This document shows, in pieces, positions 11,890 to 22,980 of a stretch of DNA of 64,000 nt. Made by a program: the position numbers and the translations under genes. Source of the DNA: Strobilurus pachycystidiatus (taxonomy: Eukaryota; Basidiomycota; Agaricomycetes; Agaricales; Physalacriaceae); the NCBI GenBank assembly GCA_019915135.1, contig JAHLMK010000001.1:2604001-2668000 (forward strand), read 5' to 3'. Positions within the stretch are counted from its first letter, which is position 1. The number at the start of each line of letters is the position of its first letter. The notes beneath the pieces were generated by a model that was given only the letters and a program-made list of their open reading frames with translations, ran no database searches and was not told where the DNA came from.

Positions 11890-12667
11890 TCATGAAATAA
11901 AGCCGGGCGTTGGTACTAGTTTCAGCCTCCAGAGCTGTATGCCGTCCCAGTCCTCCTTGGGCCACTGCATGCCGACCTTCTTCAGAGCCTTGCAGAGTTT
12001 ATGATATGGTATCTGCTCAGATTTGAAGCCTCGCTGGCGCGCGTGGTCGAAAAAAGAATCAACCAGGGGAGGGTCGCGTCGTTCGAGACAAATAAATAGG
12101 TGGGCACGAGGCGAACGCGAGGCCAGCGCAAAGATGGTATCAAGGAGGGGTCGGATAAGGGAGGGTTCATAGATGGTATCAGCCGTCACGATGAGATCAT
12201 AGACGTCATGGTCGTCGAGGGCGGGACAAGCCCAGTCAAGGTGGCGCACAGAAATGCGCTGGGCAGGGTCGTTGTTGGCAACGTTCGGGCGCAGCACTGC
12301 AGCGATGACGTCCGGCAGATCGGTGGCGACGACCGTCCAGTTCAGCGAGGCGAGAGTTAGGCTGAGAAGCGTGTAAGGACGGGTGATCTGACAAGTGGCG
12401 GGGACAGAGTTTTACGCGCAGAGCCCGATGCCACTTCCGAGCTCAATTGCACGGCCTGGAGGCAGAGCGATTGCCTTCAGATATGCGCTGAGCACCTAAG
12501 TACAAATCATCAATAAACGAGTTTCAAACCCTAACCCTGCAGACCTGCGCGCCGAGCCAGAGAGCGGTCCCGTTGGTGAGGCCGTCGTCGCACTGTTTGA
12601 GCGCGAACGGCGGGTACTCAAGCACGGGGCAGTGTTTTGTCATGTACGCTGGCAGCTGGGCCGCCAT
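11890..12667 (-). CDS. Family-16 (METTL21/EFM6-like) protein methyltransferase
   Basis: Exons (complement) 12545-12667, 12416-12495 and 11890-12361, 224 residues, introns 49 and 54 bp. The SAM-binding motif I is clear (AIELGSGIGLCA), followed by the second acidic strand (VVATDLP) and a DLIVTADTIY stretch that corresponds to the DxxY-type active-site motif of this family. The N-terminal GTALWLGAQVLSAYL helix is also typical. Family members methylate lysines in proteins such as elongation factor 1A; the yeast protein Efm6 is the closest type I can name from memory. The exact substrate cannot be read from sequence. It shares a 105-bp divergent promoter with the RhoGEF gene. Confidence 0.85.
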
Positions 12668-12772
12668 CACTGAGCTATCGCAAGGGCTATCCTGCGTGAC
12701 AATAAAATTTGCCTAATGCGGAGGTCGCCGTGTCACTGACCCTTGTACTACGCCCATCACCGGCCAGCGACG
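12668..12772. promoter_or_regulatory. Short divergent promoter, methyltransferase / RhoGEF
   Basis: 105 bp separate the two divergent ATG codons. Both transcripts must start within this stretch or inside the opposite gene. No factor site is claimed. Confidence 0.5.
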
Positions 12773-15700
12773 ATGAAGGCGTTCTTTTCGCGGCTGCATC
12801 TGGGCAGCAAAGACAAAGACAGGGAGCCCGTCGTCCAGAAAGAGAAATTCCCGCCGCTCAAGTCATGGCCGCCCAACAAGGAGGAGCCGCCCGCGCGGGT
12901 CACATCGACTCCGACGTCGTACTCGTCCTTCAAGCCGCTGCCGCAGCTGGCGCCCGACCTCTCTGGCCAGCTGTCCGCCCGCGCCCTCGCGCCTCCCGCG
13001 GACGACGACGTATCGACGTCATCATCCACACCAACACCAACACCCCCATCCCCGAACCCGTCCCATACACAACAACCAACATCTGCTTCCGCCAACTCTG
13101 CCGACGTCCAGAAAAAGGTCGCCTTCATCTCTCCGCCACCGACGCCAGGTCCTGCCCTCGACCGCGCCCTTCCCCAGTCGCCCACGCCCCAGCCACCCGC
13201 CGTTCTCTCACCCACCAAAAATTCTGTTTCTCGTTTCCATGCTGCCCACACCAAGGAGCCGCGCGGCTCGACATCGTCCAGCACGCGCACCGCATCTCCG
13301 GGCCCCGCGAAGCCGGACATGTCCACGCAGTCGCTGCGCTCAGGCTCGCCGTACAGTCAGATGTCCGAAAACACCAGTGGAAGCAGGATCTTGGCCGCTC
13401 AGTCGTGGTCGGAGGTGGCGGAGGACGATCTGGTCTCCAACATCGGGTCGCGCGAAAGGACACGACAGGAGGTGTTGTTCGAGATCATCCAGAGCGAGGA
13501 GCGTTACGTGCAGGAGCTCGTCAAGATGAAGGACACTTTCATTGACCCGCTACTCCACCCATTTGCGTCTACATCTTCTGCGCCTGGCTCCTCCTCTACT
13601 CCCAACCTAGACTACGACTTTTACAGGGCGGACTCTCCGCCATCAATTGAGAGCTCGGATCACCTCCCTCCAATTGCGGCACGCTTCATGTCCCCTACCC
13701 CTCCCACTCCCCTCATGGATGCCGATTCCATGGACAGCGACGAGGACGACGAAGCTGACGACAGAATCGGCAAAGGCTATACATCTCCAACCTCGAACAC
13801 GCAGCGCCAGGCAGCAAAGCACAACCACCCTCGTTCCCCTTACAGATCAACGGTCACACGCACAGCCAAGACGGTCCCGTTTCCCTCTGGCTCGCGCTCT
13901 CACCAATCCCTCCCCGCCCCTCCCCCTAGGTCACAACAATTAGCGTCGTCAACTCAGTCTTTGGGAAGACAGTCCATATCGGATCAAACGAGTCAGAGTC
14001 CGTCGTCCAAAAAGCAGCAGTCCCCCGCTATGCTTCGCAGATTCAAAAAGAGCGAAACCTCAAATCCATTCGGGGATGCCGTTGCTCCGCATCAGCTACC
14101 GGACGATCTACGAGTATGTCTGCAGGTCGTCGATAGTGGCGTTCTGGACGGACACAAGCGTCTTTCGGAGAGTCTGAAGAAACGCTACGATGACCAGTAT
14201 CCGCTCGTGCGAAGTCTGGCAGACGTCTTTGTTTCCAATGTATGTTTCCATCGCTTCCTTTTGACTAATCTGACTCTGAAAAATACGTAGGCCGATATAT
14301 TTCACGGATATGCGACGTACGTGTTGCACCTTGAACGTGCGTTGGAGCAGGTAGACAATGCTCTCAGGAACGTCTCTACCAAGAAGCCGAAAAACCAGGA
14401 CGTAGCCGAATGGAACAAGGTCTGCCGCTTCTTGCAGAAGCTCGAGGAAGTCGCGTGCGAAAAGGGCGAGACGGGCCTCGCGATCACCCTATCGAAACCA
14501 TTCCAGCGGCTGCTCAAATACCCCTTGCTCTTCCAGAACCTACTTTTCCACACGGATCCGAGTACGTTCGAATACGAGAGCACGCTGCAGATGGTTGCAG
14601 AGGTCGAGACGATCGTGAGGAGCATAGAAGATGAGAAGATACAGAAGGAGGAGCGCGACAAGACGCGGGATGTCTTTGCGCGTATCGAAGGCCTGGACAA
14701 GGTGAGACAGCTCGCTCTGCCGAAGCCCTCCAGGATACTGGTGGAAGAGCGTCAGTGCCCAGTCTCGTCGTTGTCACCTTCGAAGAGCCCCACGCCCTCC
14801 ACCAACGGCAAGGTGGTTAAAGGGCGAAGCAGCTTGCGAAAGATCAGTGATGTGCTGGGCCCGCAGAAGAAGGACATGTGGCTGGTGGTGTTCAACGACG
14901 TAGTTCTCCAGTGCCAGAAGACGGGCACGACATCGCTGCCTATGATTGCAGCTACCAACTCGAGGACCAATAGTTTGCCAGAGCTGCAGGGCAAAGCGAA
15001 ATATGCGACCACGGGGAGGAGGAACTCGCATACTAAACCAAGGAATCTATATAAATTCGTGAAGGTGGGACTACCGTTTGCTGCTCTTGAAACTCTGCTC
15101 ACGGACTTCAGATCGAGACATGGGCTATTGGAGATGTAGTCCAGCCCAGAGAAGGGGTCGTGTCCATGGAAGAGTAAGTTCATCCACACAGTGTACGGGA
15201 GCAGCTACTGATGAGATGTCCAGTGTCGCGCGGACACGGTCCCATCTCGCATCTCAGCCTCGCATCGTACCTTTACCGCCTGACCGCGAAGATGACGATG
15301 ACGGTGGCATGGATTCGGACGATTCCGATCGCAAGTCGAAGATGTCCTTTTCCTACTGGGGCGCCGACAAGGTCACAGTGCAGAAGCCTGTCCTTGCGGG
15401 CAGCAAAGGTCGTCTCGCTGTCTCTGCGCCTCGGAGAGGCGGCGTCCCCTCTGCCTATGCGCGCGAATCTTCCGCGAATGCCAAGTTCGGCAGCAGACTG
15501 GTCACGCCGTCGGAAGCCGGCGGCAGTACGTCCACCCGGCCTGCAAGTCGCAGAGCGGGGGTGAGCTCTCGCCAGGGCGAGTACTCGATGAAATCCACCA
15601 GCACCAAGCCGGAGTGGAATGCCAATACGAGAGGGACAGGTATCCCTAAGCGGGCGCGCAATACCAGCCAGACGAGTGCCGCGGTCAGCGTGAAGACGGC

Positions 15701-15806
15701 TGGGGCGGGTCCCGTGAAGCTGTCAAGCCCAGCGCCCAGTGAAGATTCCGGGGTGGGTTTATACCGCCAGATGCTCGCAAAGGATCCTGAACTAAACAAC
15801 GCTTAA
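12773..15806 (+). CDS. Rho guanine nucleotide exchange factor (DH-PH)
   Basis: Exons 12773-14239, 14291-15064, 15112-15173 and 15224-15806, 961 residues. Residues 1-225 are disordered and rich in Ser, Pro and Thr. The DH domain starts near residue 230 with RQEVLFEIIQSEERYVQEL (conserved region 1). It is then interrupted by about 180 residues of low-complexity sequence with a Lys/Ser-rich stretch, and resumes near residue 442. The core helix is plain: ITLSKPFQRLLKYPLLFQNL. A PH domain follows (about 665-790) with LRKISDVLG, MWLVVFNDVVLQCQ and LYKFVK. The C-terminal 190 residues are disordered. DH-PH proteins load GTP onto Rho/Cdc42 GTPases that organise actin and polarity; the partner here is unknown. 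Confidence 0.92.
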
Positions 15807-16482
15807 GGCCTAGGCTCCCATTCTTTTTGTTGGCTGGCTTTTTTCTTTCTTGTCAATCATGGTTTCTCTATCATATATCCCCATCATACGATACTTATTA
15901 TACCGCTCATCATACTCACATTCCTTCCCATGCTTTCCTACTCTATTGTTCTGCTATGATACAGTCCCATCACGCTCATTCCTTTTTTTCCTCTTAGCTT
16001 CTCGGTATACATTATGGCTCACACTCACTCATACCCCAGTCCAAGGATTTTACCCGCTTTCTCGCGCGCGACAACCTATCTTCTTGCTCATTTTACTTTG
16101 TTTACTAGACTATATATACGACTGTATTATTAGTATGGAATATTCTGACACGACTTCTTCTCATTTAGGAAGCAATGCGCCACGCGATTATGAATAGACT
16201 GCTTCAAGTAGCTTTGACGCCTAGAATCTAGAAACTCAGAGTTCAGACAATTCGGAATGTTCATTTGCTGTTCAGGATGTTGTCTATATTGCTGCGATTC
16301 ACTTCGAGTCACACATACGGTGACATATATCAATATGCCATGTGATGTACGTCGTGTGCGGTAAGCGTGACGCTAAGATTCAAATATTACGCCACACTTT
16401 CTATCACGCATGGGAGAGGCTGGGACTGGCAATGCTCTTATTCGCCTTAAAGTGGAAGCATCACGTATGGTGTATTGTAACC
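15807..16482. other. Convergent intergenic region
   Basis: 676 bp between the stop codons of the RhoGEF (+) and the oxygenase (-). The first 350 bp are strongly T-rich on the plus strand, as expected for a long 3' untranslated region. No gene is supported. Confidence 0.5.
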
Positions 16483-17475
16483 TCAAGTGACGCTGAACAT
16501 CAAGTCAGACCGGAGGACATATTTCGTCCCAGCTAAGACCTTCGATCCTTCGTGTAGCATACAATCTGGCCCGTGTCTGTCATAAGGTCATATATACGTC
16601 GAACAGGCAATGAAGCGTTATAACTCACCGATGTAGTAATGCTGAACCTCGCGTTAGCGGAGCGACAATCGTATCGGAGGGACGGCATTTCTCGTCCTTG
16701 TAGAAAATAGTCTGTTCAGACAATCATCAGAATCAGTTCATAAAGCAGGGAGCGGATTACCTCTCCTCCTTCAACACCATCTTCGAGTCCCGATAAGTAT
16801 ATCAGGAGGGTCCATTCTGACACTTGACCTGTTTCTTCGTTGAAAACGTAGTCGTCGTAGTGAGGCCTGTATTCACCTTCAGTGGAAGCACCACCGATTG
16901 CAAACGCCTTACCCAAAGTGCTGCCCCGTCACGTATTTATAGAAGCGAATATTTGAGTTCAGTGCAATGGGATGTCTGGGAGCGACACCATTCGCTTTCT
17001 TCAGAGCTCGGGAACTAGAAGGAGGTAGAAGTGGTAGATGAGGCGATAAAAGTATTCGAAGATGTTCCGCAAAATCAGGCGACTCGACACTGAAACGGAC
17101 TTTGTAGTCAGAGTGAGCATAGGTTGTTGGTCAACTGGATGAGACTGACAGTTGAATCTATCCGCTTCTCCTCGTCGTTTCGGTGGGGTCATCTCCAGCG
17201 GAAATGCATCGACAGCGAGGATAGCTGCAGCACATTCTTTGGCGGATAAGAAATTCTAATCCTGATTTCAAAGGAGGACATGGATGCAAAATGGCCCTCC
17301 TTACATCAATGACTAGAATCTGGTCGTCCAGAACGACACGGCATTCAAGATCACGTTTAGCGTTGAACTGGAGTTTCGACAGGATATCGGCAGCGGGTTT
17401 TCCGGGGGTGGACGTAGAGGAGCTCTTCTTGTCCTTGGTCTCTTGCTTTTGAGATTTGCTAGGTTTCTTTGCCAT
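16483..17475 (-). CDS. 2-oxoglutarate/Fe(II)-dependent oxygenase (prolyl 4-hydroxylase-like)
   Basis: Exons (complement) 17305-17475, 17150-17255, 16913-17099, 16761-16866, 16629-16711 and 16483-16576, 248 residues. After a lysine-rich N-terminus the fold starts with LVIDNFLSAKEC, the usual entry of P4H-type oxygenases. Iron ligands are visible as His157 and Asp159 in GPHYDDYV and distal His226 in LHEGSKV; Lys236/Arg240 in GTKYVLR would bind 2-oxoglutarate. A WTLLIYLSG strand and GVEGGETIF are also typical. The N-terminus has no signal peptide, so a cytosolic or nuclear enzyme is likelier than an ER collagen-type hydroxylase. The substrate is unknown. It is transcribed away from PIG-H across a 119-bp promoter. 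Confidence 0.9.
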
Positions 17476-17594
17476 TGCGATTGCGATGGTTTGAAGTATG
17501 AAAGGTGTTAGTAGATCTCCCACGTCACGACGTGTTTATGAAGACACGGCCCTGGCCGATCACACTTGCTTCCGCTCTCTGACATGCATTCCTG
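17476..17594. promoter_or_regulatory. Divergent promoter, oxygenase / PIG-H
   Basis: 119 bp between divergent start codons; both genes must share or interleave their promoters here. Confidence 0.5.
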
Positions 17595-18240
17595 ATGCCT
17601 CTTGAATTCGTCGTGGCTCGGGCCCCAGCCTTCCTCGAGTTCCGGGTACAACGACAGATATCTCCTGCTCGCTGGCAATGGTGGTCATTCGCTGTACTGG
17701 CGCTTTCTTTTGCAACCCGACATGTCAGACACAGTCAGTTTTTCAATGTGCATATATTGAAGATGTACATCTCTAGATCAACTGGAGGTATTGGCTGCTT
17801 CCTCTTGCCTGCTTAACGCTCTTGCACAAGCTGAACACCCTCATATCTGGTACATGCCTTCTCGTAAGCCCCTCGACGTCTTCTCACGTATCAATCAAGA
17901 GTCTCTCGTCGTGTTTCCTTCTCATGGAATTCAGCTCGAAACCCATCGTGGGTTTCGTCGTATGCCATTCAAAACACGCCATTTCATCCCGCGTACGGTG
18001 ATTCGTGATGTGATCATCAACGAGGGTCTTCATGGTTGGAATGTCCGTTATTACTTGGCTATCATGACAGAGGACAAAGGCCATCAGGAAATTCGCGTCG
18101 CGTTTGAAGTATACTTCACCACCCGGCCGCCTCAAACACCCACTCATACTCTCTTACAGAACTTACTACCACGGTTCCCAGTGCTACTGGAGGTTTATAA
18201 CGAGATACATGATGTATTAGAGGAAAGCAAGATAATCTAA
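17595..18240 (+). CDS. GPI15: GPI-GlcNAc transferase subunit PIG-H (Gpi15)
   Basis: Exons 17595-17723, 17777-17849, 17900-18108 and 18160-18240, 163 residues. PIG-H is a small subunit of the ER complex that transfers GlcNAc to phosphatidylinositol, the first step of GPI-anchor synthesis. The sequence has the family order: SPARWQWWSFAVLAL, a second hydrophobic stretch (YWLLPLACLTLL), ESLVVFPSHGIQLETHRG, FIPRTVIRDVIINEGLHGW with NVRYYLA, and NLLPRFPVLLEVY near the end. It is a little short at the N-terminus against other fungal members, so an upstream in-frame extension cannot be excluded. It ends 76 bp from the end of the convergent IST1-TBC gene. Confidence 0.93.
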
Positions 18241-18316
18241 TTTAAATAAAACAGAACATGCAAAGACGGATATAGCTGTAGTGAGTGTTCCATTGTAAAC
18301 AAGATCCAGTATCAGA

Positions 18317-21300
18317 CTAGCGACCGGCAGGACCTCCCTCTTGCTCTTCACTCTCGTATGCACTGAGGAAATCATCGTAACCCTCGTCATCTCCTTCGTC
18401 CGCCACACTGTCCCTCTTGCTCGCTTTATAAGTGTCGGTTGAGACTTTCCGGGTACGCGTCTCTGTCGACATCTTCCTGCCTCGAGATTCAGTGGACACC
18501 TTGCGTGTTCTCTGCTCATGAGTCGCTGCTCCCTCCGACGAAATCTTGCGACTTCTTCTCTGGAGACGCGTGGGGGATATATTTCCACGATCAAAGTTGG
18601 AAGCCTTCGGGGTATATATGACCTCGTCTTCGGGCCAAGGAACGTCCAATGAGTGAGGGGAGCGAGCCGTGTCTTGAGGCACAGCAGTTTCATGGAGGCG
18701 AAGTGCAGAGGGTTTGGTAACATGACGCCGGGTGCGCATCTTGGGGCTTTTCGGAGGAGCATCGGCCACCGAAGAATCAGAAGTATCGCCACTGTAGGCC
18801 ACCGTCGGATGCGAAGGTGCTTCCGGTTCTTCATAAATGGCAGGATCCCTAAATGAAGCACCCGCGGTGGTATGCTGCGGGGTCTGGGGAGGGGGCGAAT
18901 ACAAAGATGACGAGTCAGCATAACCATTCGCACTGAATGCGTCGTTGTAGCTGAGGTCGATGTCGCCACGAGAACTGTAGGTGAGATGCTGCATTCCTCG
19001 GTCAGGAGAGCTCCGAGGAGACGTTCCCGAAGAGGAATGAGACGTGTGGCGAGCAGCCCGGAAACTAGGCGCCATCGGAGACACAGATTTACGATTGAGT
19101 AGTACCCGCTTGCTCCTTGTGCCATCAGAGTCATACGGTGTCAAGGATGAGACGGAAGAGTGCGAGTCTTGTCGGCTGACATGCCCCTTCGTTTTCATCT
19201 TCTTCACCTCTGCCCATTCGTCTGACACCTGTGGACTGCCAGTGATATTGACTGACGATCGTTGTTCGGTGATCAGAGATGAGGCATTCAATAGCAAGGG
19301 ACGAGGGCCACTCTTGCGAGGAGGCTTGGGACGAGTGAGGGAGGCAATGGAATCTTGTATGTGTTTCGTTCGACTCAGAAGAGAGTCATTCTCAGAGTGG
19401 GTCGCCGTTTCAGGACTGTTGGGTGCAGATGCGGCGGCGAGGGGGAAGATCACGCTATCTCGTGGGGGGCGGAAATATGCTGGTCGGGTTGGAGGCGAGT
19501 AAGCACCAGTTCTGTCCGGCCCAGGTAAAGACCCGCGGCGACTCTCATTGGACTTGCTCGGCGTGCCGTTTGGAGGTGAGAGGAGCTCCTGGTGAGAAGT
19601 GCCAGGTGAACTGGATGCAGATTCCGGTGCTGCTTTACGCATACTCCACGATCCCGTCCAAGCCTTGGCACGCCAATTGGTGCTGGCTCTAGCGAGAGCT
19701 GCCGCTGTATCCGAGTCCTTTAGCTTTTCGGCATAGTCCCAAAGTTTAGTAGATGCAGGGAGAATAGATGAAGTAGTCTGTGCTTTCTCTTCCGCCGCAG
19801 GCTCTGGGGAAGGAGACCTTTCGCTTCGGGCAGGTGAAGATGGGGATAAGGGTGACGGTGGGACTTCCATGGATGACTGATTTGTGATGCCTTTCCAAAC
19901 ACTGGTAGCCAAACGGGTTGTTAGGGTAGATGCAGTCTCGTTTGGCGTCTGGGCTACATTGCTTGCAGAAACGGGCGCAGGGGGAGGCTTCTCTTCTTCG
20001 ACCTTATCATCTTCTCCGTCGGAAACGTTGGGCGAACGCTCCGGGGAGGGTATCTGATTGGTAAAGCCCTTCCAGAGGGTCACCTTCAGCCGCGCACCCA
20101 GACCCATATTTCCCGATGCTGCAGCTTTCGCCTCCTCCTGACGACGATTCCAGAGATCGGCAGCAGATTGCAGCACAGAGTCAATGCCGCCCGCTCCTGA
20201 TAAAGGATAGTTCTGAAGTAGGGCAGTTCCCTCTAGAAAGGCGTCTCCCATTTCCCAAGCCCGCAGGGGAGAAGGCGGAGGAAGTGTCTCGTCTTCATGC
20301 CCCCACAAGCCTGGGGATTTTGGCACATTCTTGCCCAACCTGATCGCAATTTAGCAGCGCCTTCAGTTGAAGCAAAGAGTTCGTACCGCATGATCGGAAC
20401 TCTTAAGCGCAGAAGCATTGCCGCACAAATGTCCACGAGAAACTCTAGTCGAGGGCTACGATCTCTCTGACGCGCCTCCCTAGTGAATATGGCATCCCAC
20501 GCCACTAGGACACCTGGCAAGGGAAATGTTTGTGCTAGTAACGGAGCCAGCCATCGACTATCATCATCAGCCTAAAGCCCTAGTCAGAGCAGCCGCACTC
20601 ACTATGAGTAATGGGGGAGAACGGGATTCAGGCCTTTACGGTCCTGGCGACGAACTTTGAGCCTATCTTTTCGGAGAGGAGAGAAAAGCATGAGCTCACC
20701 AAATTCTCAAACAGATCGTTGTCTGCCCAAGACAGCCTCTCACTCAACTTCTTCATCCAGATATTACCACCCTGTTCGTCCTCCAGCTCAGAGAACTCTC
20801 CGACCAACGTTTCGAATAACCAAAAGGCATCAGCCTCAACGTGGGCAGCATCCTCGGCCTCGACCTCCTCCAGCATGACGGAATAAATCGGTACAACAAG
20901 AGTTGGTATGTGTGGCGATAGATTTCCAGGATTGATCGCCGAGTGAATGTACAATATTCGCCCTAGGGCAGCCATATGCTTCGTATGTGCCTTGTCAGAG
21001 AGAGACATGGACACTAGAATAGGCGGCGGTTGGGCCCGCTTTGAAAGGGACGAAGTACGGGATAAGGAAGCCTCGGGTCCTGCAGCTTCGAACTCAAGCC
21101 GAATCTCAGGGATAGCCGAGGTGCTTGCAGAAGCGCCAGAGGTTTGGGATTGTATCGCCTCCATACGTCGCTGTAAAGCATCGCCATATGTTATTCTATC
21201 ATCCTTGGTGTATGAACCATCCAGAGGACACAATGAGCTGGATTCCGGCTCGTCAGTAAGCCCGGAGAACAAGGAAGGTGGTATGCGTGTTAACTGCTGC

Positions 21301-22542
21301 GAGACATCAAGTACTGCCCTGTCTTGAGCGGTAAGAGGAGTAGATAGAGGTGTTTCGTCCTGAAGCGGTGAGAGTAGTCTCCGCACGAGGTCCTGATGGC
21401 GTGAAGAGATGAGAAGACGAGCATCACCGCCATATAAGACGCACATAGTAGCTATTGCGCTGAGCATTCATCTCTTTTGCCCAATTGGACTTCAAGACGG
21501 GCAATACGCCCAAGAAAAGCCTGGTGAATTGTTAATTGATCTACCTGTGATCTATAAAGGGGCACGTACTTCCAAAGGCGGGGGCGAAGCCACGGAGGTT
21601 GATCAGGAATGCCTTGAGCTGATGTGAGCGACACGTTGTAGAGAAAAAGTGAAATAATCCAACCGCGTGAGCATAACAGGCGTAGACGGGGAACGTCGAC
21701 CACGGGTGAATTTGTAGCATCCAAGATTTCTGACAATTCTCGTACACTACGAGGATGAGTGTTAATCTGAGGGATGGAATTGGAGCTTACACGTCTTGTC
21801 TCCGTGGTTCTGGAGCCCAACGCACGCCGTATGACTTTGCAATATTGAGCAAGTACATATCTAGATCCGCGGCGCTTGGGGATGGAGTGGACAAAGAAGC
21901 AACGGCCTGCCGTGGACGTCAAGAGTGGGGAGAGAGAGAAGAGTGCGACGTACACGAGGCGACACATAACTATCGCGATTACTCGACGCAGACGCGGCAA
22001 AGTCCTGACCAAGCCGTTGAACGAGTAGATCACGAACAAGAGATAATTCTGGATATGTCAGTGCCGCGTTAGGGCATCAGCCGAAATTGCACACCTTTGA
22101 CATCGACATGCGATGCAGCATAAATGATGGTCGATGCCGCCTCGACGACCACGGGGCTGGGAGAGTGACTGGAAGAGGAGGATTGAGCGGCCAAGAATAC
22201 ATGCTCAATGAAGCATTACGTTTGGTCCAATTCGTGTATGTGCTCCAGCAAAACACCTGTGTACATTCCGAGGATCTCCAGAGCATCTCCAAAGGCGTCG
22301 TCCTGAATCAACTTTTGCGCCTTGGCTCGTGCAAGACTGACATTGCTTTGCTGGAGAAGGGTCGAGATGTCTCGTCGAGTAATGCTGCCTTGCGAGTCGT
22401 TCTTCTCCTGGAGTTGTCCCATTCGTTGGCAGGCCCATCTGAGTTGATTCTACGCGGCCAAAAGCCATGAGATCCCGCAGAAAACAGAACGAGGTCTCTG
22501 ACGCACTTTGGCTGCATTTCGATCCCAATTATGTTGTGCCAT
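18317..22542 (-). CDS. IST1 domain - TBC domain fusion protein
   Basis: Twelve exons (complement): 22507-22542, 22220-22449, 22095-22168, 21954-22048, 21791-21906, 21664-21746, 21570-21612, 21445-21520, 20700-21392, 20603-20643, 20387-20557, 18317-20339; 1226 residues. Residues 1-183 form an IST1 core (RWACQRMGQLQEKNDS, VVVEAASTIIYAASHVDVK, NRDSYVSPR), which regulates Vps4 in the ESCRT-III pathway. Residues 184-560 form a TBC (Rab-GAP-like) domain with GIPDQPPWLRPRLW, AEADAFWLFETLVGEFSEL and LPHYSYRWLAPLL, closest in style to TBC1D13. The remaining 666 residues are disordered, with two WKGxTNQ motifs and a C-terminal run of RKxSTExR repeats. The junction intron (21747-21790) has a good GTAAGC donor and joins in frame; no ATG is available for a separate TBC gene. 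The catalytic TBC fingers look lost. Confidence 0.85.
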
Positions 22543-22980
22543 TTGTCGTCACTGTCGTTGTCGTACTGGTCATGAAAGAATGGGTGGGTATCGTTGATGA
22601 TAGCGATTGGCGCCTGTACACAGCTTGGTGAGCAAAGCCTCCCGCAAGACTGCCCGCTGACAGTGATGGAGAACGGTTAAGCCTTAGTTTGCCGCGGATT
22701 TGAGCCACACGTGGGACCGGCTGATCTGCCCCGCTCGCATTTCAAATCTTATACCAGAGTAGGTCGTGCTTCAAGGCATGCTGAGCGCTTGAGCACACAG
22801 CACTGATTACACCGCAATTACGCTCTACGTGATTTAATCTAAATAATGTTTACGATACAAAATGCTAATTACTTCGAATAAGTATACGTACAATTGTGCA
22901 AGGAACTATCGCTGTCCGAGTCCATGAGCTTGTTCAAATAAATAGCACGTAGAGTGTTCGTAGCCCATCAAGGGCATTGC
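22543..22980. other. Intergenic region
   Basis: 438 bp upstream of the IST1-TBC gene and downstream of the first MARVEL gene. AT-rich around 22810-22880. No gene seen. Confidence 0.5.

Noticed and set aside
12522..12540. Telomere-like CCCTAA units
   Set aside because: Only two units, located inside an intron of the methyltransferase gene; not a telomere or a clear insertion scar.
21747..21790. Two-gene model with IST1 ending at an in-frame GTG TAA and a separate TBC gene
   Set aside because: The TBC part would have no start codon, and a good donor plus matching phase supports one spliced gene; kept as an alternative isoform.
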